NCBI GenBank assembly: GCA_002471375.1
Contig: DKPV01000029.1
Span: 10,470-26,066 of the forward strand
Reading direction: 5' to 3'
Length of the DNA stretch: 15,597 nt
From: Flavobacteriales bacterium UBA7325
Lineage (GTDB): Bacteria > Bacteroidota > Bacteroidia > Flavobacteriales_D > Crocinitomicaceae
Below, piece by piece: positions 13,472 to 15,597 of the stretch. The notes under the pieces were generated by a model. That model saw nothing but the letters and a program-made list of their open reading frames with translations. It made no database searches and had not been told where the DNA came from. The number at the start of each line of letters is the position of its first letter. Within the stretch, counting starts at the first letter, position 1. The translations under genes were made by a program, and so were the position numbers.

Positions 13472-15298
13472 ATGAAAACTACTTTACTCATATTAGTGGG
13501 TGTATTATATTCCTTTTCAGGAATGGCCCAAAACGTTCCTATCGATTTTGAGGCAGGAGGAAACGGTGCAGGCTGGACTTGGACTGTAGTTGAAAACAAT
13601 ACTAATCCACCTCTTCAGATAGTTACAAACCCGAGCACGTCAGGAATTAATACTTCTTCCACCGTTGCTGAATTTACAGCTCTACAGTCTGGTCAGCCTT
13701 GGGCACTAACAGAAAGCCTAAATAATATGGATCTTGGTTCATACGTCTTGGACGCTACCAATAGCACCATTACGATTATGGTTTATAAAAGTATTATTAG
13801 TGATGTGGGTATAAAATTAGTTACCCCTACGCTCGCCGCGCAACCTGAAATTAAGGTACCAAATACCTTAATTAACCAATGGGAGGAAATAACTTTTGAT
13901 TTTTCCGGATATATTGGTCAAGGCGTATATGCTACTGAAAATGTGAGCCAAATTGTTGTATTTCCTGATTTTGATTTAGGTGGAAGAACACAAGACAATG
14001 TGTGTTATTTTGACAACATTAACTTTGGACCACAAGGAGCGGCTGTTGACCTTACAATAACAACTGAGGTTTGTAGTGCAGCATCAGAGGTTCGTTTGAC
14101 TGGGCCTTGGTGGAGTTGGGATCCTTTTGGAGGACCGAGCGCTGTTGATAATGGAAATGGTACGTGGACATTTACATTATCTCCTGCACCAACTGCTAAC
14201 ATGGAATATTTGTTAGTTGTTGATAGTATTCAAGAAAACTTAATTGCTGAAATGCAAAACGGTGGAACATGTGCACCAGTTACAGATTTCGCAAATTATG
14301 CAAATCGTCAATGGTTAACAACTGATCCAATAGCAATAAACAACACTTACGGACAGTGCGCTGCATGCAATCCTCTTGTAGATTTGGATATTACTGTTGA
14401 GATCTGTGATTCTGTATCTGAAGTTCGAATGACAGGTCCATTTTGGGGATGGGATCCGATGGCTGGTCCTTCTGCAATAGATAATGGAAACGGAACATGG
14501 ACATTTAACTTGTCTCCTGAACCTACAGCGGATATGGAGTACTTAATTATTGCTGACGGTGTTCAGGAAGATTTAATTTCTGACATGGTGAACGGAGGTG
14601 ATTGCGCGCCAGTTACTGATTACTCTAGCTATGCAAATCGCTTATGGACTGTTGGTTCAGGTGCTGTAACAGGAATTGTTTATGATCGTTGTGTCGCATG
14701 TGAGATCGATGATTTGATTATTACAACAGAATTTTGTGACTCAACATTAAATCCAAGTCAAGTCAGTTTAACTGGTCCAATTTGGGCTTGGGATGTAACT
14801 GCTGGACCTCAAGCTGTCGATAATGGTGATGGTACTTGGACATTTACAATGTCTCCTGCACCTGCAGATTCATTGGAGTACCTACTAGTGGTTGATGGAA
14901 CAACAATGGAAGATTTACTTGCTGAGATGATCAATGGTGGAACATGTGCTCCTCAAACGGATCTTGCAACGTATGCAAATAGATTATGGGTAAATGGAGA
15001 TGGAAATGTTGACAATTTTTATGATCAATGTACTGCTTGTTCTTCGATCGGTATTGATGATGTATCATTTGAAAACCTTTCAATATTCCCAGTTCCTGCA
15101 TCTAATGTGATTAACATTTCTGATGAATCAACAATTGGTAATGTCGTTATTTATTCAATCGTTGGACAGAAAGTAATTGAAGTTGATATGGCGAGTACAA
15201 CGGGATCAATTGCAATTGATGACTTGAACTCTGGTTTATACTATTTGACAGTATCACGTGAAGGATCATCTTCAACGCATCAGATTGTAAAGATGTAA
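13472..15298 (+). CDS. Secreted multidomain T9SS protein with three four-cysteine repeats, putative glycan-binding protein
   Basis: A 608-aa exported protein. The signal peptide is residues 1-19 (LLILVGVLYSFSGMA before Gln20). Residues 21-186 resemble a galactose-binding-like carbohydrate-binding module (IDFEAGGNGAGWTW, WEEITFDFSGY, VCYFDNINFG). Three tandem repeats of about 108-111 aa follow at 192-299, 303-410 and 413-523. Each has the pattern LTGP-W-W, DNGnGTWTF, SPxP, MEYLL-VDG, NGG-C-AP-TD, YANR-W and ends in CxxC. The beta pattern with WxWD and Y-L-x-V-x-D-G recalls CBM48/CBM20-type modules, but that is only a resemblance. Residues 533-608 are a T9SS sorting domain (SIFPVPASNVINIS, SGLYYLTV). 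No catalytic motif is visible. It has its own promoter and terminator and no full copy of the 19-bp operator, so its link to the glucan genes is by position. Confidence 0.87.
   Translation: MKTTLLILVGVLYSFSGMAQNVPIDFEAGGNGAGWTWTVVENNTNPPLQIVTNPSTSGINTSSTVAEFTALQSGQPWALTESLNNMDLGSYVLDATNSTITIMVYKSIISDVGIKLVTPTLAAQPEIKVPNTLINQWEEITFDFSGYIGQGVYATENVSQIVVFPDFDLGGRTQDNVCYFDNINFGPQGAAVDLTITTEVCSAASEVRLTGPWWSWDPFGGPSAVDNGNGTWTFTLSPAPTANMEYLLVVDSIQENLIAEMQNGGTCAPVTDFANYANRQWLTTDPIAINNTYGQCAACNPLVDLDITVEICDSVSEVRMTGPFWGWDPMAGPSAIDNGNGTWTFNLSPEPTADMEYLIIADGVQEDLISDMVNGGDCAPVTDYSSYANRLWTVGSGAVTGIVYDRCVACEIDDLIITTEFCDSTLNPSQVSLTGPIWAWDVTAGPQAVDNGDGTWTFTMSPAPADSLEYLLVVDGTTMEDLLAEMINGGTCAPQTDLATYANRLWVNGDGNVDNFYDQCTACSSIGIDDVSFENLSIFPVPASNVINISDESTIGNVVIYSIVGQKVIEVDMASTTGSIAIDDLNSGLYYLTVSREGSSSTHQIVKM
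14045..15040 (+). repeat. Three tandem coding repeats, each about 330 bases
   Basis: Units at 14045-14368, 14378-14701 and 14708-15040 encode the three four-cysteine modules. The best kept DNA block is the one encoding DNGnGTWTF, nearly identical in all three. Each unit has four cysteines, at residues 201/267/296/299, 312/378/407/410 and 422/492/520/523. The third unit has a few extra residues after its first cysteine and one in the VDGTTMED turn. Confidence 0.93.
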
Positions 15299-15355
15299 TT
15301 GAACTTCTAAACTGGTTGAATAATCGTTATAGATTATACAATTAAGAATTATTTT

Positions 15356-15395
15356 AAAACAGCAGTGGGATTAGTCTCATTGCTGTTTTCGTTTT
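15356..15395. terminator. Bidirectional intrinsic terminator
   Basis: The 15-base arm 15356-15370 (AAAACAGCAGTGGGA) pairs with 15375-15389 (TCTCATTGCTGTTTT) around TTAG, with two G-U wobbles. T-rich bases flank it on both strands, so it can end the plus-strand repeat-protein transcript and the minus-strand regulator transcript. Confidence 0.88.
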
Positions 15396-15431
15396 ATAAA
15401 TATTTACTCATTTAAGCTTCGATCTCTTTGA

Positions 15432-15447
15432 AAACCGCCAACGGTTT
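15432..15447 (-). terminator. Possible short terminator hairpin after the HxlR-type gene
   Basis: AAACCG at 15432-15437 and CGGTTT at 15442-15447 form a perfect six-base stem with a four-base loop, 27 bases beyond the minus-strand stop codon. The T stretch that follows on the minus strand is short, so this is weaker than the hairpin at 15356-15395. Confidence 0.4.
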
Positions 15448-15473
15448 AATAAGCAAGAATGCACAAATGGCAT

Positions 15474-15597
15474 TCAGGTTTTGTTAGCAAATCGTTTATT
15501 TTCTTGTATTATTATCTCTCTATGAGCTTTCCCCCAATTCGTCAATTCGTTAATTAATGGCACTAGGGTATACCCATAGTCCGCTAATTTATAAGTC
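15474..15597 (-). CDS. HxlR-type transcriptional regulator, 3' fragment
   Basis: The right edge of the window holds the last 40 codons and stop (TGA at 15474-15476) of a minus-strand gene that continues outside. The readable end is TYKLADYGYTLVPLINELTN, then WGKAHREIIIQENKRFANKT. The pattern Y-x-L-x-x-Y-G-x-x-L-x-P-L-x-x-x-L-x-x-W-G-x-x-H is the C-terminal wing and dimer helix of HxlR-family winged-helix regulators, which often sense thiol or carbonyl stress. Nothing shows its target. It lies tail to tail with the T9SS repeat-protein gene, so it is not part of the glucan operons. Confidence 0.8.
   Translation of the reverse strand, partial: TYKLADYGYTLVPLINELTNWGKAHREIIIQENKRFANKT

Noticed and set aside
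15325..15345. ATTATACAATT as an operator upstream of the right-end region
   Set aside because: Only a right half-site matches, and it lies downstream of a gene next to a terminator.
1..15597. CRISPR arrays, tRNA, rRNA, insertion sequences or phage genes
   Set aside because: No spaced repeat array, cloverleaf, transposase or phage motif was found; the only long repeats are the coding modules at 14045-15040.

Overview
The window looks like part of the chromosome of a low-GC, probably marine member of the Bacteroidota, most likely Flavobacteriales or a near relative. The grounds are three secreted proteins with type IX secretion (T9SS) C-terminal sorting domains, a surface-type lipoprotein with Cys-Arg-Lys-Asp-Glu after the lipobox, large outer-membrane barrels ending in aromatic residues, TAnnTTTG-type -7 promoter boxes, AT-rich leaders and a sodium-coupled sugar carrier.

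Most of it reads as a beta-glucan (laminarin-like, beta-1,3-glucan) utilisation locus. From the left: a Nudix-fold transcriptional regulator with a degenerate Nudix box (3-701); a secreted all-beta protein of unrecognised family (774-1640); a GH16 laminarinase-type endoglucanase (1695-2684). Converging on these is a tight five-gene minus-strand operon, running from about 9793 down to 2681: a clan GH-A glycosidase, two paralogous outer-membrane barrels, a surface glycan-binding lipoprotein, and a two-domain protein with a CBM9-like C-terminus. Divergent from it is a plus-strand operon (10102-13184) of an SGLT-type Na+/glucose symporter, a bifunctional phosphoglucose/phosphomannose isomerase and methylglyoxal synthase, closed by a strong terminator. 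Then comes a separately promoted T9SS protein with three four-cysteine repeats (13472-15298), a bidirectional terminator, and the 3' end of an HxlR-type regulator on the minus strand.

The inferred flow is this. GH16 cuts polymer outside the cell, the lipoprotein and secreted binding proteins hold glycan at the surface, the paired barrels carry oligosaccharides across the outer membrane, periplasmic glycosidase action shortens them, the symporter imports glucose, and the isomerase and methylglyoxal synthase handle the phosphosugars. No SusC/SusD pair, beta-glucosidase or glucokinase is visible here.

The strongest new signal is a 19-bp near-palindrome, TATnGTAT-N3-(A/G)TACnATA, found once upstream of the secreted-protein/GH16 pair, once at the start of the glycosidase-barrel operon and once upstream of the symporter operon. 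It ties all three transcription units into one candidate regulon, for which the adjacent Nudix-type regulator is the obvious controller. The other main point is that a pair of paralogous barrels takes the place usually held by SusCD.
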